DNA of 64,000 bases from Synechococcus sp. RS9909 (GCF_014279595.1 NZ_CP047943.1:1426001-1490000), one strand, 5' to 3'. Positions 1-9,184 are shown, counted from the first letter of the stretch. Translations and numbers: made by a program. The notes: generated from the letters alone by a model not told the origin.

Positions 1-118
1 TCCGTCGCATGGCGGTGCGGACGGAACGGCTGGCCATGGACGACGGTGCGATGTGCTGCTGAGTACTGCAACGCCTCAACTGGATCGATGAAATGGAGCG
101 TCGCTCGGCCGACTTCCG
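1..118. other. unassigned upstream edge
   Basis: No gene can be assigned with confidence. On the + strand, frame 3 is open from the edge to a TGA at 60-62, then open again to a TGA at 120-122. Frame 2 is open from the edge to a TGA at 89-91. The last stretch of frame 3 looks protein-like (reading LQRLNWIDEMERRSADFR) and its stop overlaps the ATG at 119 as ATGA, which suggests it is the 3' end of a coupled upstream gene. The in-frame TGA at 60-62 prevents a clean call, so this could be a broken gene, a frameshift or chance. Confidence 0.3.
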
Positions 119-298
119 ATGACAACGCTGCTGTGGAAACATCGCAACGACGTGATCGCTTGCCTGGTGCTCCAGGGGTTGCTGCTGCTGATCGGCGCCG
201 CGCTGCACGCCCTGCTGCTCTCCCAGCCCCTCCCCTCTGACTCCGGACGCCACAGTCTGGTGCTGCCAAGATCGGGCCAAGCCATGCCAACGCCATGA
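119..298 (+). CDS. small single-pass membrane protein, unknown function
   Basis: This 59-aa frame has one hydrophobic segment (about residues 13-35, rich in Leu, Ile and Ala) that would span the membrane once, followed by a short polar tail. I do not recognise the family. The start ATG overlaps an upstream TGA, and its own TGA overlaps the ATG of the corA gene (both as ATGA). This is the usual pattern of translational coupling and is the main reason to believe it is a gene. It may be a small partner of the CorA channel or just a leader ORF. No motif separates these. Confidence 0.45.
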   Translation: MTTLLWKHRNDVIACLVLQGLLLLIGAALHALLLSQPLPSDSGRHSLVLPRSGQAMPTP

Positions 299-1431
299 CG
301 ACGGCGTCCAACGCCTCGATCAGTTATCAGGACAGCATTCCGGAACCGATCCGACTCCCGGACAGGCCGGGGGAGATGCCCTCCCACCTGTTCGTCCATG
401 GGGGTCTGGCACCGGTGAGTTGCCGGGCTCTGGACCTCAGCGACACCGCCGTCGGCTGGCAGCCGATTCGCAACGGAGCCACGCTCCGGGCCCTGCGCCA
501 GGAGGGACAACCGCTCTGGGTGCAGATTCGCGGCCTGGGCGATCGCCCCCTTCTCGAAGACCTGCTCAGCGGCCTCCACCTGGATCACGAGCTCTGGCCC
601 CTGCTCCTCGATGCCCCCCAACAGGCGCGGGTCGACTCCTTCCCCCAGGCCGTGCTGGTGGTGCTGCATCAGTTTTCCCTGGCGTCCAATCAGGTGCATC
701 TGATCAGTGAGCAAATCGCCCTGTTGTTGGTGAATGATCTCCTGATCAGCATTCACGAAAATCCCCGCAGCGATTTCAGTGATCTTGAGGCCTGGATTCA
801 GAGCTTGGAAGCACCAGAATCCGATCTTGATCTTGACAATCTGCTCCATTATCTGATTGACGAAGTGCTCGACACCCAGTTGCCCATGCTGGAAATCATG
901 CGCAGCTCTTTCGATGATCTGGAGGAGGCGGCCCTCATGAGGCCGAAGCCATCACTCCTGAATCGCGCTTTTCAGCTGCGGATGAATCTGCGTCGCACCC
1001 GGCGACAGCTCTGGCCCCTGCGCAATCAGCTGATCCGCCTGCTCAGGCAGAGCCAGCGCCTGCTCGGCCCCGGCGCTCGCCAGGGCCTGCATGAGATGGC
1101 CGAACACGTGAACACCCTGCTCGACATCGGTGAACAGATCCAACGCCAGGCTGACGCCGTGACGGATGCCTACTTGGCGAGCACAGGCAACCGGATGAAT
1201 CAGATCATGAAAACGCTCACCATTGTGAGCACAATCTTTGCTCCGCTCACATTCATCGCTGGGATCTATGGCATGAACTTCGAGAACATGCCCGAACTCA
1301 AGTGGAAATACGGCTACGCCTATTCCCTTCTCTTGATGACGATCATCGCCGCTCTCCAGGCCTATTTCCTCTGGCGACGGGGTTGGTTTCAGGACTGGAC
1401 CGGTGGTCGACAAGGAAAACGGCTGCCATAA
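295..1431 (+). CDS. corA: CorA-family magnesium/cobalt transporter
   Basis: A 378-aa CorA-family divalent cation channel of the cytoplasmic membrane. It has a large N-terminal cytoplasmic domain and a long helical stalk (about residues 200-300). Two C-terminal transmembrane helices follow, the first ending in the family signature GMN at residues 326-328 (YGMNF) and the second near residues 343-361. The C-terminus is basic, as is normal. CorA proteins work as homopentamers and carry Mg2+ (also Co2+ or Ni2+) into the cell down the membrane potential. The ATG start overlaps the stop of the preceding small membrane ORF. The stop lies just before the phosphate-binding protein gene, and a possible Pho box overlaps its last codons. 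Confidence 0.93.
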   Translation: MTTASNASISYQDSIPEPIRLPDRPGEMPSHLFVHGGLAPVSCRALDLSDTAVGWQPIRNGATLRALRQEGQPLWVQIRGLGDRPLLEDLLSGLHLDHELWPLLLDAPQQARVDSFPQAVLVVLHQFSLASNQVHLISEQIALLLVNDLLISIHENPRSDFSDLEAWIQSLEAPESDLDLDNLLHYLIDEVLDTQLPMLEIMRSSFDDLEEAALMRPKPSLLNRAFQLRMNLRRTRRQLWPLRNQLIRLLRQSQRLLGPGARQGLHEMAEHVNTLLDIGEQIQRQADAVTDAYLASTGNRMNQIMKTLTIVSTIFAPLTFIAGIYGMNFENMPELKWKYGYAYSLLLMTIIAALQAYFLWRRGWFQDWTGGRQGKRLP

Positions 1432-1456
1432 CGCTGCATTAACCCTGGTTCGGAAC
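1427..1456 (+). promoter_or_regulatory. possible Pho box upstream of the phosphate-binding protein gene
   Basis: Three 8-bp units at 1427-1434, 1438-1445 and 1449-1456 are spaced by 3 bp. The first two (CATAACGC, ATTAACCC) resemble the TTAAC core of cyanobacterial SphR/PhoB boxes; the third is weak. The site overlaps the corA stop codon and lies 37 bp ahead of the ATG at 1493, but only 13 bp ahead of the ATG at 1469. Inferred from spacing and core similarity only. Confidence 0.28.
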
Positions 1457-1468
1457 GCACCGTTCAAG

Positions 1469-2536
1469 ATGGAAGTGTTGAACCGACTCCTGATGGCCTT
1501 CCGCAAGCCTCTGGGTGCCTTCGCCGTGACCGCTACGGCCCTGACGTCGTTGCTGGCTGTTGCAGCCCAACAGCCGCTGCTGGCTCAGGCGACCATCCGG
1601 ATCAGTGGGTCAAGCACCGTGTATCCGATCACGGCCCGGGCGATTCAACGCTTCGAGAAGACAAGCGAAGGCAAAAACGTCAAATTTGATCTGAAGGAAA
1701 CGGGGTCGAGTGCCGGCTTCCGCGACTTCTGCAGCGGCAAGGTGCCGATGGCCAATGCCTCCCGGCCGATTTCCAGCAAGGAGATCAAGGCCTGCAAGGC
1801 CAAAGGGATTCAATTCATTGAACTGCCGATCGCCTTTGATGCGATCACCGTGGTAGTGAATCCCAAGAACACCTGGGCCACCACGGTGACCCCGAAGGAG
1901 CTGTCGCGCCTCTGGCGCAAGCAGGCCCAGGGAACCGTGACCCGCTGGAACCAGGTGAACCACGATTTTCCCGATCAGCCGATCCGGCTCTGCGGCCCTG
2001 GCAATGATTCCGGCACTTACGACATCTTCAACAAAGCGATCAACAAGTCGACCACCAACACGCGTACGGATTACACGGCCAGCGAAGACGACAACGTGTT
2101 GGTGAAGTGCGTCGCCACCGATCCCAATGCCCTTGGCTATTTCGGCTTCGGTTACTACAAGAAGAACAGCCAGCGCCTGAAGGCCCTCAAGGTGGTGAAT
2201 CCGAAGGGCAATTCGATTGCGCCGTCGGTGGCCAACGTGCAGAAGGAGTTGTATCAGCCCCTCTCACGCCCCCTGTTTCTCTATATCAACGACAAGACCC
2301 TGAATCAGAACAAAGCCTTCCGCAGCTTTGTCACCAGCTACCTGCGCCATGCCCAGTCGTTGGTGGAGAAAGCCGACTACATCCCCCTGCCTTCCCGCAC
2401 CTACCGGCTGGTGGAGAGCAAGCTCTATCGCCAGATCCTCGGCACCTCCTTTGGCGGCAACATCCCGGTGGGCCTGACCATCGCTCAAGTTCTCGAGCGC
2501 AGCTTCGATCAGCACAAGAAACCGAGCTATCGCTGA
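1469..2536 (+). CDS. sphX: phosphate ABC transporter substrate-binding protein (PstS/SphX type)
   Basis: Periplasmic phosphate-binding protein of about 355 aa. The N-terminus has a signal peptide (basic MAFRKP start, hydrophobic core, cleavage after an Ala-rich site before ATIRISGSSTVYP). The ISGSSTVYP and GSSAGF loops are the phosphate-contacting loops of PstS-type folds, and RLCGPGNDSGTYD is a third typical loop. The family delivers phosphate to the PstCAB importer. No pstC, pstA or pstB lies beside it, as is common for the extra SphX-type binding protein of cyanobacteria. An in-frame ATG at 1493 is an equally good start and would leave more room for the possible Pho box. A CHAD gene follows. 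Confidence 0.85.
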   Translation: MEVLNRLLMAFRKPLGAFAVTATALTSLLAVAAQQPLLAQATIRISGSSTVYPITARAIQRFEKTSEGKNVKFDLKETGSSAGFRDFCSGKVPMANASRPISSKEIKACKAKGIQFIELPIAFDAITVVVNPKNTWATTVTPKELSRLWRKQAQGTVTRWNQVNHDFPDQPIRLCGPGNDSGTYDIFNKAINKSTTNTRTDYTASEDDNVLVKCVATDPNALGYFGFGYYKKNSQRLKALKVVNPKGNSIAPSVANVQKELYQPLSRPLFLYINDKTLNQNKAFRSFVTSYLRHAQSLVEKADYIPLPSRTYRLVESKLYRQILGTSFGGNIPVGLTIAQVLERSFDQHKKPSYR

Positions 2537-2558
2537 AGGCAGACGGGGGTCTGCAGCC

Positions 2559-3449
2559 GTGGATGCAAAGCCGGATCGCATCGACGCCTATGCCTGTGAA
2601 CGCATCGCCACTGAGCTGAAGCGCATCGTTGGGCTCCAGGCCGATGTGCTCGAAGACCGCGATCCTGAACCGCTGCATCAATTGCGGGTGAGTCTGCGGC
2701 GCTTGCGTTGCGTCCTGCTGCAGTTCGAACCATTCCTGGTGTTACCGAGCGGTGCCACACCCCGCCGGGTGGGGCGAATGTGCGCCAAGCTCGGCCTGGC
2801 CCGTGATCTGGATGTGTTGCAGGAGCTGGTGGGCTCCAGCTTCGCCGAGATGCTGGGGCCGCAGGCGTCCGAGGAACTGGCGCCCCTGCGCAAGGCCCTC
2901 AGCCGGGAACGGCGCCGGGCCGCGGAGGAGATGAAGCAATCGCTTCGCAGCACGGCCTACCTCAAGGTGATTGCGCGACTGCAACGCTGGCTGCGGGAGC
3001 CGAGCACCAGGCCGGCAGCATCGATGCCCATGCAGGCCTGGATCGATGAATTGATCATGCCCTGGCTGCCACCCCTGTGGCTGCATTCGAGCTGGACGCT
3101 CGATCCCCTTGAGCATCCCCAGGAACTGCACAGCCTGCGCGGCCGCATCCGGCGCTGCCGTTACATGATCGAGAACCTCGAACCGATCTGCTCGGCGCCG
3201 CTCTCGGCCCATCTGCAACGGTTCAAGACCCTGCAGGACATTCTCGGGCAACTGCACGATCTGCATGTGTTCGACAACCTGGTGGAGGACGCCCGCATCA
3301 ACCTGAGTGCGCACCAGACCAAAACAGTGCTCCAGCTCAGCCACCAGCGCCAGGAGAGGCTGGCGGCCCAGTGGCAGCTTCAGAGCCGTCGCATGCTCAG
3401 GAGTTCGCAACGCAAGGTCCTGATCCGTCGGCTGACCACACCGCGTTGA
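2559..3449 (+). CDS. CHAD-domain protein, putative polyphosphate-binding
   Basis: A 296-aa protein consisting almost entirely of a CHAD domain. It is an all-helical fold with repeated basic and histidine positions, visible near the start as HQLRVSLRRLR (about residues 40-50) and again as LRGRIRRCRYMIENL and LHDLHVFDNL in the second half. CHAD domains are known to bind polyphosphate granules. The start is GTG, 22 bp after the phosphate-binding protein gene on the same strand, so the two may be co-transcribed and concern phosphate storage. The 3' end overlaps the convergent csaB gene by 53 bp. No enzymatic domain is fused to it. Confidence 0.85.
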   Translation: MDAKPDRIDAYACERIATELKRIVGLQADVLEDRDPEPLHQLRVSLRRLRCVLLQFEPFLVLPSGATPRRVGRMCAKLGLARDLDVLQELVGSSFAEMLGPQASEELAPLRKALSRERRRAAEEMKQSLRSTAYLKVIARLQRWLREPSTRPAASMPMQAWIDELIMPWLPPLWLHSSWTLDPLEHPQELHSLRGRIRRCRYMIENLEPICSAPLSAHLQRFKTLQDILGQLHDLHVFDNLVEDARINLSAHQTKTVLQLSHQRQERLAAQWQLQSRRMLRSSQRKVLIRRLTTPR

Positions 3450-4497
3450 GCGTCGCCTGGTGCACGCCGGCGTTCTGCCGGATCCGGGCGAGACGCTCCG
3501 GATTCGGGACTTGGCCGATCTGCTGCTGCCAACAGGCCGCAATCACCTCGGCGGCAGGCAGATCGGCCAGTTCATGGCAGGGAACTGCGGCCGTTGCAGC
3601 TGCAGCGGCCACCTTCGGGTCATAACTCAGGGCCGCGCAGGGCGCACCCGCCAGTTGAGCGAGCACCAGAGCATGCAGCCGCATCGGAATCACCAGCCGT
3701 GAGCGGGCGAAGCGATCGAGCACATCGGGAAGGGAGCGGGCGACGGCGGTTGTGCTGATCGCCTGCAGCCTGGCGGGAAGCAGCCCCTGATCGCTCAACC
3801 AGCTCAGGAGTGGCCCATCCTGCTCCGCGTGGAATGCCAACCAGAGAAGGGAGACGTCGGGTTGGCTGGCCATCAGCTGATCCAGCGCCTGGCCGAGACG
3901 GCGCCATCCCTGAGGATCCAGCAAGGGGGTGGGCCGCCAGCAGAGCACGATCGGGCCATCACCATGGCGGGGGCTGCCGGGGTGACACCACACAGGGTCG
4001 GGCCCCATGGCCATCGGCACTGGAATTCGCCAACGCTGCGCCAGGGCCAGGGAGGCGGGATCGCGCCAGCTGATGCGGCTCGCGCAAGCGAGGCAACGCC
4101 GCACCAACCAACGGCTGCGACGGCGGCGCAGGGGCCCCAGCCCCTGGCCCCAGAGCACCACCGTGAGGCCGCGGGCGCGGGCGATCAGCAACAGGGTCAG
4201 GTAATAGAGCAGGCTTTTGAAGCTGGTGCTGTCTTGGAGGAGGCTGCCGCCACCGAACACGAGCACATCGGTCTGCTTCAGGGCCCGAACGGCCGCCAGC
4301 AAGGAGCGACGCGGCACCAGGCGGGCAGACGGGGCCCGTTGCAGCACGGGCGTTGGATCGTGGGCCGTGATGCTGAGCTGACAGTCGTCAGGCAGCTGAC
4401 GCAACAGCACATCGAGCAGGGCATCGTCGCCAAGGTTGTGTTCGCCGTAATAGCCGCAGAGCAACACCCGCCTGCGCCCTGAAGCCCTCTGGCCCAT
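3397..4497 (-). CDS. csaB: polysaccharide pyruvyl transferase
   Basis: A 366-aa CsaB-type enzyme, which adds ketal-linked pyruvate from phosphoenolpyruvate to a cell-wall polysaccharide; in bacteria this anchors S-layer proteins. The N-terminus carries the family hallmark GYYGEHNLGDDALL, followed by a two-lobed glycosyltransferase-B-like architecture with the VFGGGSLLQD loop and a late basic RLVIPMRLHALVLA segment. I chose the ATG at 4497 because GGAG lies 7 bp ahead of it; a GTG at 4515 is also in frame. The gene is convergent with the CHAD gene, overlapping it by 53 bp, and divergent from the DUF2499 gene. Confidence 0.88.
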   Translation of the reverse strand: MGQRASGRRRVLLCGYYGEHNLGDDALLDVLLRQLPDDCQLSITAHDPTPVLQRAPSARLVPRRSLLAAVRALKQTDVLVFGGGSLLQDSTSFKSLLYYLTLLLIARARGLTVVLWGQGLGPLRRRRSRWLVRRCLACASRISWRDPASLALAQRWRIPVPMAMGPDPVWCHPGSPRHGDGPIVLCWRPTPLLDPQGWRRLGQALDQLMASQPDVSLLWLAFHAEQDGPLLSWLSDQGLLPARLQAISTTAVARSLPDVLDRFARSRLVIPMRLHALVLAQLAGAPCAALSYDPKVAAAAATAAVPCHELADLPAAEVIAACWQQQIGQVPNPERLARIRQNAGVHQATLNAVWSADGSGPCVANS

Positions 4498-4568
4498 GAG
4501 GCTCTCCGATCGCACGTCATTATTGGCCAGCTGCTGCGGCCTAGACTTTTCAAGGTTCTCCAGTGCCC

Positions 4569-4853
4569 ATGCACGCCCTCTCGCTCGGCACTTGGTGGAT
4601 CCATGTCGCCTCGGTGTTGGAGTGGATCGTGGCGATTGTGCTCTTGCAGCGACTGGCCACGCAACAACGGGAACCGTCCCTGAACTGGTTGGCGCTGGCG
4701 ATGACTCCCGCCCTGATCAGTGCCATGGCCGCCTGCACCTGGCACTGGTTCGACAACGCTGAAGCGCTGCGGTTTCTGGTGGTGCTCCAGGCCGCGTGCA
4801 CCTTTCTGGGGAACGGCACCCTGGCGCTGGCCGCCTGGAACCTGCGCCGATGA
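4569..4853 (+). CDS. DUF2499 family membrane protein
   Basis: A 94-aa protein with about three hydrophobic segments and the conserved start HALSLGTWWIHVASVLEW of the DUF2499 family, found in cyanobacteria and plastid-bearing eukaryotes. The biochemical function is unknown. Its stop TGA overlaps the ATG of the following DUF3593 gene as ATGA, so the two are almost surely co-translated; the pairing suggests one membrane complex. A GTG at 4563 is an alternative start two codons upstream. Confidence 0.85.
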   Translation: MHALSLGTWWIHVASVLEWIVAIVLLQRLATQQREPSLNWLALAMTPALISAMAACTWHWFDNAEALRFLVVLQAACTFLGNGTLALAAWNLRR

Positions 4854-5179
4854 ACCCGGATCAGATCAACCTGGCCATCGCCGCGATTGATCCGGCGCCC
4901 CTGTTCGCCCTCTCTCTGGTTCCCTACCTGCTGTTTATCTGGTGGGCGCAGCGGCGTCAGCTGATTCCCAGGCTCAGCCTGCTGGGCTTCCAGCTCACCC
5001 TGCTGTTCGTGGCGGTCACGATTGCTGCGGCCTTGGTCGCCGACCAACGCTTCGGGGCGGAACTGGTGGACGTCGACGGCCTGCATGGGGGTGCTGAAGC
5101 CTTTCTCACCCTCAGCAATGCGGTGATCGTGGCGGGGCTGATCGGCCGTTTGCGTGACCTGCACCGGCCCGGTGAATAA
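4850..5179 (+). CDS. DUF3593 family membrane protein
   Basis: A 109-aa integral membrane protein with three hydrophobic stretches (about residues 13-30, 43-62 and 82-98). The motif LFIWWAQRR and the sequence DVDGLHGGAEAFLTLSNA match the DUF3593 family of cyanobacteria and plants. No activity is known. The start ATG at 4850 overlaps the stop of the DUF2499 gene; longer frames begin inside that gene and are not supported. The two proteins likely act together in the cytoplasmic or thylakoid membrane. Confidence 0.85.
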   Translation: MNPDQINLAIAAIDPAPLFALSLVPYLLFIWWAQRRQLIPRLSLLGFQLTLLFVAVTIAAALVADQRFGAELVDVDGLHGGAEAFLTLSNAVIVAGLIGRLRDLHRPGE

Positions 5180-5234
5180 CTCTTACGAGGAGCAGACCGG
5201 AGGCTGCTGAAACCTGAAGATGGAGCGTCGCATC

Positions 5235-5501
5235 ATGATTGGCATGCTCCCCTCGCTTCTGGCCATCGCCCCTGCCACGGTTTCCTGGACCCCGAAAGTG
5301 GCCCTGGTGATGGTGGTTTGCAACGTTCTTGCCATCGGGATTGGCAAGGCCACGATCAAATATCCGAATGAGGGAGCCAAGCTGCCCAGCCCGGCATTCT
5401 TCGGCGGCATGGGTCATGCGGCCCTGTTGGCCACCACCAGCCTGGGCCACATCCTCGGCATCGGTGCGATCCAGGGTCTTGCCGCCCGCGGCGTACTCTG
5501 A
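5235..5501 (+). CDS. psaK: photosystem I reaction centre subunit PsaK
   Basis: An 88-aa PsaK, a peripheral photosystem I subunit with two transmembrane helices that helps bind antenna chlorophyll and interact with light-harvesting proteins. The LLAIAPATVSWTP N-terminus, the helix ending CNVLAIGIGKATIKYPN, the GAKLPSPAFFGGMGH loop and the C-terminal helix are characteristic. The ATG at 5235 has GGAG 9 bp upstream; in-frame ATGs at 5220 and 5244 are alternatives. A strong intrinsic terminator follows, so it is probably a monocistronic, highly expressed gene. Confidence 0.93.
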   Translation: MIGMLPSLLAIAPATVSWTPKVALVMVVCNVLAIGIGKATIKYPNEGAKLPSPAFFGGMGHAALLATTSLGHILGIGAIQGLAARGVL

Positions 5502-5530
5502 AAGCGATTCGGTGTCGTTCCAATCGAACC

Positions 5531-5555
5531 AGCGGCCCCACGGGGCCGCTTTTTT
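5531..5555 (+). terminator. intrinsic terminator of psaK
   Basis: A perfect GC-rich inverted repeat (AGCGGCCCC at 5531-5539 and GGGGCCGCT at 5542-5550) is followed by a run of six T at 5550-5555. It begins 30 bp after the psaK stop. It is the clearest Rho-independent terminator in the window and separates psaK from the convergent dxs gene. Confidence 0.88.
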
Positions 5556-5579
5556 GATGGTTGTGTTGGTAACGGCAAC

Positions 5580-7526
5580 TCAGCCAAGAGCAGCCGTCGC
5601 GGCGACGCTGGAGCTGACCTGAGCTGAACCTGCGCGCAGGGGAGCGCTGCCAAAGCGAGCCACAATCCGCTCGGCCATCTGATCGGGCGTGAGGCCCAGG
5701 CTTTCGAAACTCTGCTGGGGTGTGGCGTGGTCCACCAGGGTGTCGGGGATGCCAAGACGGAGCAGGGGCACGTGCAGGTCTTGATCGCTGAACGACTCGA
5801 GCACCGCAGCCCCGAAGCCACCGGCCAGAGCACCCTCTTCCATCGTCACCACCCGACCGATCCGGCGGGCCAGGGGATGAATCAGCTGCTCATCAAGAGG
5901 TCGCAGGAAGCGGGCATTGACCACACTGGCCTCGATGCCCTGCTGGGCCAGGCGATCAGCCGTGGCCATGGCGCGATTCACCATGGAGCCGTAAGCCACG
6001 ATCAGGAGGTCGTCGCCGTCGCGAATCTGCTCACCGCAGCCGATGGGCAAAGGTTCCCAACCTTCCTCCATCAGCGGCACCCCCTCGCCGGGACCGCGGG
6101 GAATGCGAAGGGCGGTGGGGCCATCGTGTTGCAGACAGGTCACGAGCATGCGCTGCAATTCAGCCTCATCGCGGGGAGCCATCACCGTGAAATTGGGCAC
6201 GGCCCGGAAGTAGCTGATGTCGTATTGACCCTGGTGGGTCGGGCCATCGGCACCGACAATGCCGGCCCGATCCAACACGAAGGTGACGGGCAGATTCTGG
6301 ATCCCCACATCATGAATCAGCTGGTCGTAGGCGCGCTGCAGGAAGGTGCTGTAGATCGCCACAACCGGCCTGAGCCCCTCGCAAGCCATGCCTGCAGCCA
6401 GGGTGACGGCATGCTGCTCCGCAATGCCCACATCGACATATTGCTCGGGAATCGCTTTCTGGAGCAGATCCAGGCCCGTGCCGGTGGCCATGGCGGCGGT
6501 GATGCCGATCACCCGGGGATCCTGCTCACAGAGCTTCACCAGGGTCTGGCCGAACACCTTGCTGTAGCTGGGGGGTTTGGGGGTTTTGCTCGGTCGTGCC
6601 TTGCCGGTGGAAAGATCGAAGGCCGACTGAGCGTGATAGCCCACCTGGTCGGCCTCGGCATAGGGGTAGCCCTTGCCTTTGGTGGTGACCACATGCACCA
6701 GCACAGGTCCGCCAACGCGATGGGCCGCCTGGAAGGTGCGCACCATCTCGGCCATGTCATGGCCATCAATCGGCCCCATATAGGTGAAGCCGAGCTCTTC
6801 AAACACCGCACCGACCTTGGGCACCGCCAGTCGCCGCATGCTGCCCTTGAGGCGGTTCAGTTCCGCTGGCAGCTCACCACCCATGAAGGGCAGATGCTTC
6901 ATGCTCTCTTCCACGGATCCGGAGAGGAACTGCATCGGCGGGCTCAGCCGCATGCGATTGAGATAGGTGGAGAGAGCGCCGACTGGCGGTGAAATCGACA
7001 TGTCGTTGTCGTTCAACACCACCACGAACGGCGTGTGCGGCAGGTGGCCGGCGTGATTGATCGCCTCAAGAGCCATGCCGCCGGTGAGGGCGCCATCGCC
7101 GATCACGGCCACGCATTTGAACTGTTCACCGCGGCGGTCTCGGGCGATCGCCATCCCCAGGGCCGCTGAGATCGAGGTGCTGGCATGGCCAGCACCGAAA
7201 TGGTCGAAGTCGCTCTCACAACGCTTCAGATATCCGGCCACACCCCCCTGCTGCCGCAAGGTGTGGAAGTCGCCGTAGCGGCCGGTGATCAGTTTATGGG
7301 GATAGGCCTGGTGGCCCACATCCCACACCACCCGGTCGTGATCCAGATCGAGGGTTTGATAGAGGGCCAGCGTCAGTTCCACAACGCCGAGGCCAGGCCC
7401 CAGATGGCCACCGCTGTTGGAGACCACTTCCAGGTGACGCTCACGGATCTGCCGCGCCACATCCTCCAGCTCAGCCATCGAGAGGCCATGCAGCTGATTC
7501 GGATGGGTTAATTCGCTCAGATGCAT
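5580..7526 (-). CDS. dxs: 1-deoxy-D-xylulose-5-phosphate synthase
   Basis: A full-length 648-aa DXS, which condenses pyruvate and glyceraldehyde 3-phosphate into DXP, the entry and control step of the MEP isoprenoid pathway that supplies carotenoids and the phytyl tail of chlorophyll. It is thiamine-diphosphate dependent: the cofactor motif begins GDGALTGGM at residues 143-151 and continues to the NDN triad. The transketolase-like central part ([17 protein letters not shown]) carries the catalytic Glu. The start is an ATG that abuts the upstream region of the divergent ilvA gene, so the two promoters share a short region. Confidence 0.96.
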   Translation of the reverse strand: MHLSELTHPNQLHGLSMAELEDVARQIRERHLEVVSNSGGHLGPGLGVVELTLALYQTLDLDHDRVVWDVGHQAYPHKLITGRYGDFHTLRQQGGVAGYLKRCESDFDHFGAGHASTSISAALGMAIARDRRGEQFKCVAVIGDGALTGGMALEAINHAGHLPHTPFVVVLNDNDMSISPPVGALSTYLNRMRLSPPMQFLSGSVEESMKHLPFMGGELPAELNRLKGSMRRLAVPKVGAVFEELGFTYMGPIDGHDMAEMVRTFQAAHRVGGPVLVHVVTTKGKGYPYAEADQVGYHAQSAFDLSTGKARPSKTPKPPSYSKVFGQTLVKLCEQDPRVIGITAAMATGTGLDLLQKAIPEQYVDVGIAEQHAVTLAAGMACEGLRPVVAIYSTFLQRAYDQLIHDVGIQNLPVTFVLDRAGIVGADGPTHQGQYDISYFRAVPNFTVMAPRDEAELQRMLVTCLQHDGPTALRIPRGPGEGVPLMEEGWEPLPIGCGEQIRDGDDLLIVAYGSMVNRAMATADRLAQQGIEASVVNARFLRPLDEQLIHPLARRIGRVVTMEEGALAGGFGAAVLESFSDQDLHVPLLRLGIPDTLVDHATPQQSFESLGLTPDQMAERIVARFGSAPLRAGSAQVSSSVAATAALG

Positions 7527-7596
7527 GCCCGTCCCACGGCCGATCCGGGCAATCTACGGGGCCTACGGCGGATGCGGCGGTTGCCAGACTGACCCA

Positions 7597-9138
7597 ATGG
7601 ATCATTACCTGCCCCGCATTCTGCGCGCCCGTGTCTACGACGTGGCCCGGGAAACGCCGTTGGAGCCGGCCGCCAATCTGAGTGAACGACTCGACAACGC
7701 GATCTGGCTGAAGCGGGAAGATCTGCAGCCGGTGTTTTCGTTCAAACTGCGCGGTGCCTACAACCGGATGGCCCAGCTCTCACCGGAGCAGCTGTCGCGC
7801 GGGGTGATTGCCTCCAGCGCAGGCAACCATGCCCAGGGTGTGGCCCTGAGTGCCGAGCACCTCGGCTGTCGGGCCGTGATCGTGATGCCGATCACCACCC
7901 CCGAGGTGAAGGTGGACGCGGTGCGGCGTCGCGGCGGCACGGTTGTGCTGCATGGCGAGACCTATGACGAGGCCTATGCCGAAGCCCGTCGGCGCAGCGA
8001 AGCGGAGGAGCTTTGCTTCATTCATCCCTTCGACGATCCGGAGGTGATCGCCGGGCAGGGCACGATCGGCATGGAGATCCTGCGTCAACTGCCGACGCCG
8101 CCGGATGCCATCTATGTCGCCGTCGGCGGCGGTGGACTGATCGGCGGAATCGCCGCCTATGTGAAGAGCCTCTGGCCCGATGTGGAGGTGATCGGGGTGG
8201 AACCCCACGACGCCGCCGCCATGACCCTGTCTTTGGAAGCCGGTGAACGGATTCGCCTCCCCCAGGTGGGCCTGTTCGCTGATGGAGTCGCCGTGCGGGA
8301 GGTGGGGGAGCACACCTTTGCGATCGCCCAGGAGCACGTGGACGCCATGGTGACTGTGAGTACCGATGAAATCTGCGCGGCGATCAAGGACGTGTTCGAA
8401 GACACGCGCTCGATCCTGGAACCCGCCGGGGCCCTGGCGGTGGCGGGGCTCAAGGCCGATGTGATGCGGCGGGGGTTGCGGGGACAACAGCTGGTGGCGG
8501 TGGCCTGCGGCGCCAACATGAATTTCGATCGGTTGCGCTTCGTGGCCGAGCGCGCCGAACTGGGCGAGGAACGGGAAGCGATGCTCGCGGTGCAGATTCC
8601 GGAGCGGGCCGGCAGCCTCCGCCACCTCTGCGAGCAGCTCCAGAACCGCAGCCTCACCGAATTCAGCTATCGCATGGCGGCTGGCGACACCGCCCAGATC
8701 TTCATGGGCGTGCAGGTGCGGGACCACGACGACCGTCTGGCGCTGATCGAGCAGCTTCAGGAGCAGGGCTTCGCATGTCAGGACCTCAGCGACGATGAAC
8801 TGGCCAAGGTGCATCTGCGCCACATGGTGGGGGGGCGACTTCCCCAGGGGGCCCTGGAGGCGGCAGGCCAGCACTGCCAGGAATTGCTGTACCGCTTTGA
8901 GTTCCCGGAGCGCCCCGGCGCCCTGATGACCTTCGTGACCGCCCTGCATCCGGACTGGACCATCAGCATCTTCCATTACCGCAACCACGGCGCCGATGTG
9001 GGTCGGATCGTGGTGGGCGTGCTGGTGCCCGAAGCGGATCGGGACGCCTGGAACGACTTTCTGCGCGATCTCGGCTACGGGAGCTGGGAGGAAACGGGCA
9101 ATCCGGCCTATGCCTTATTTCTCGGCCATCGCCCCTGA
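7597..9138 (+). CDS. ilvA: threonine ammonia-lyase, biosynthetic
   Basis: A 513-aa biosynthetic threonine dehydratase that converts threonine to 2-oxobutanoate, the first step of isoleucine synthesis. The PLP lysine is K50 in FSFKLRGAYNR; the glycine-rich phosphate loop VGGGGLIGGIAAY follows. Two C-terminal ACT-like regulatory modules (each recognisable by ERxGxL or ERPGAL) give the length of the allosteric, isoleucine-inhibited class. The ATG at 7597 was chosen because the family begins near DHYLPRILRARVYDVA; an upstream in-frame ATG overlaps dxs. Confidence 0.95.
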   Translation: MDHYLPRILRARVYDVARETPLEPAANLSERLDNAIWLKREDLQPVFSFKLRGAYNRMAQLSPEQLSRGVIASSAGNHAQGVALSAEHLGCRAVIVMPITTPEVKVDAVRRRGGTVVLHGETYDEAYAEARRRSEAEELCFIHPFDDPEVIAGQGTIGMEILRQLPTPPDAIYVAVGGGGLIGGIAAYVKSLWPDVEVIGVEPHDAAAMTLSLEAGERIRLPQVGLFADGVAVREVGEHTFAIAQEHVDAMVTVSTDEICAAIKDVFEDTRSILEPAGALAVAGLKADVMRRGLRGQQLVAVACGANMNFDRLRFVAERAELGEEREAMLAVQIPERAGSLRHLCEQLQNRSLTEFSYRMAAGDTAQIFMGVQVRDHDDRLALIEQLQEQGFACQDLSDDELAKVHLRHMVGGRLPQGALEAAGQHCQELLYRFEFPERPGALMTFVTALHPDWTISIFHYRNHGADVGRIVVGVLVPEADRDAWNDFLRDLGYGSWEETGNPAYALFLGHRP

Positions 9139-9184
9139 GGCCGATGGGCGGTAGCTTGAAGCGTTGACGGCCCGGGGCATCGGG

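Noticed and set aside
3397-3449. 53-bp overlap of the CHAD gene and csaB as a sign of misannotation
   Set aside because: Both C-termini continue naturally to their stops and convergent overlaps of this size occur elsewhere here (for example 35 bp between pgsA and the epimerase gene).
5727-6992. A 421-codon plus-strand frame
   Set aside because: Antisense to dxs; composition typical of a shadow frame with many His and Gln.
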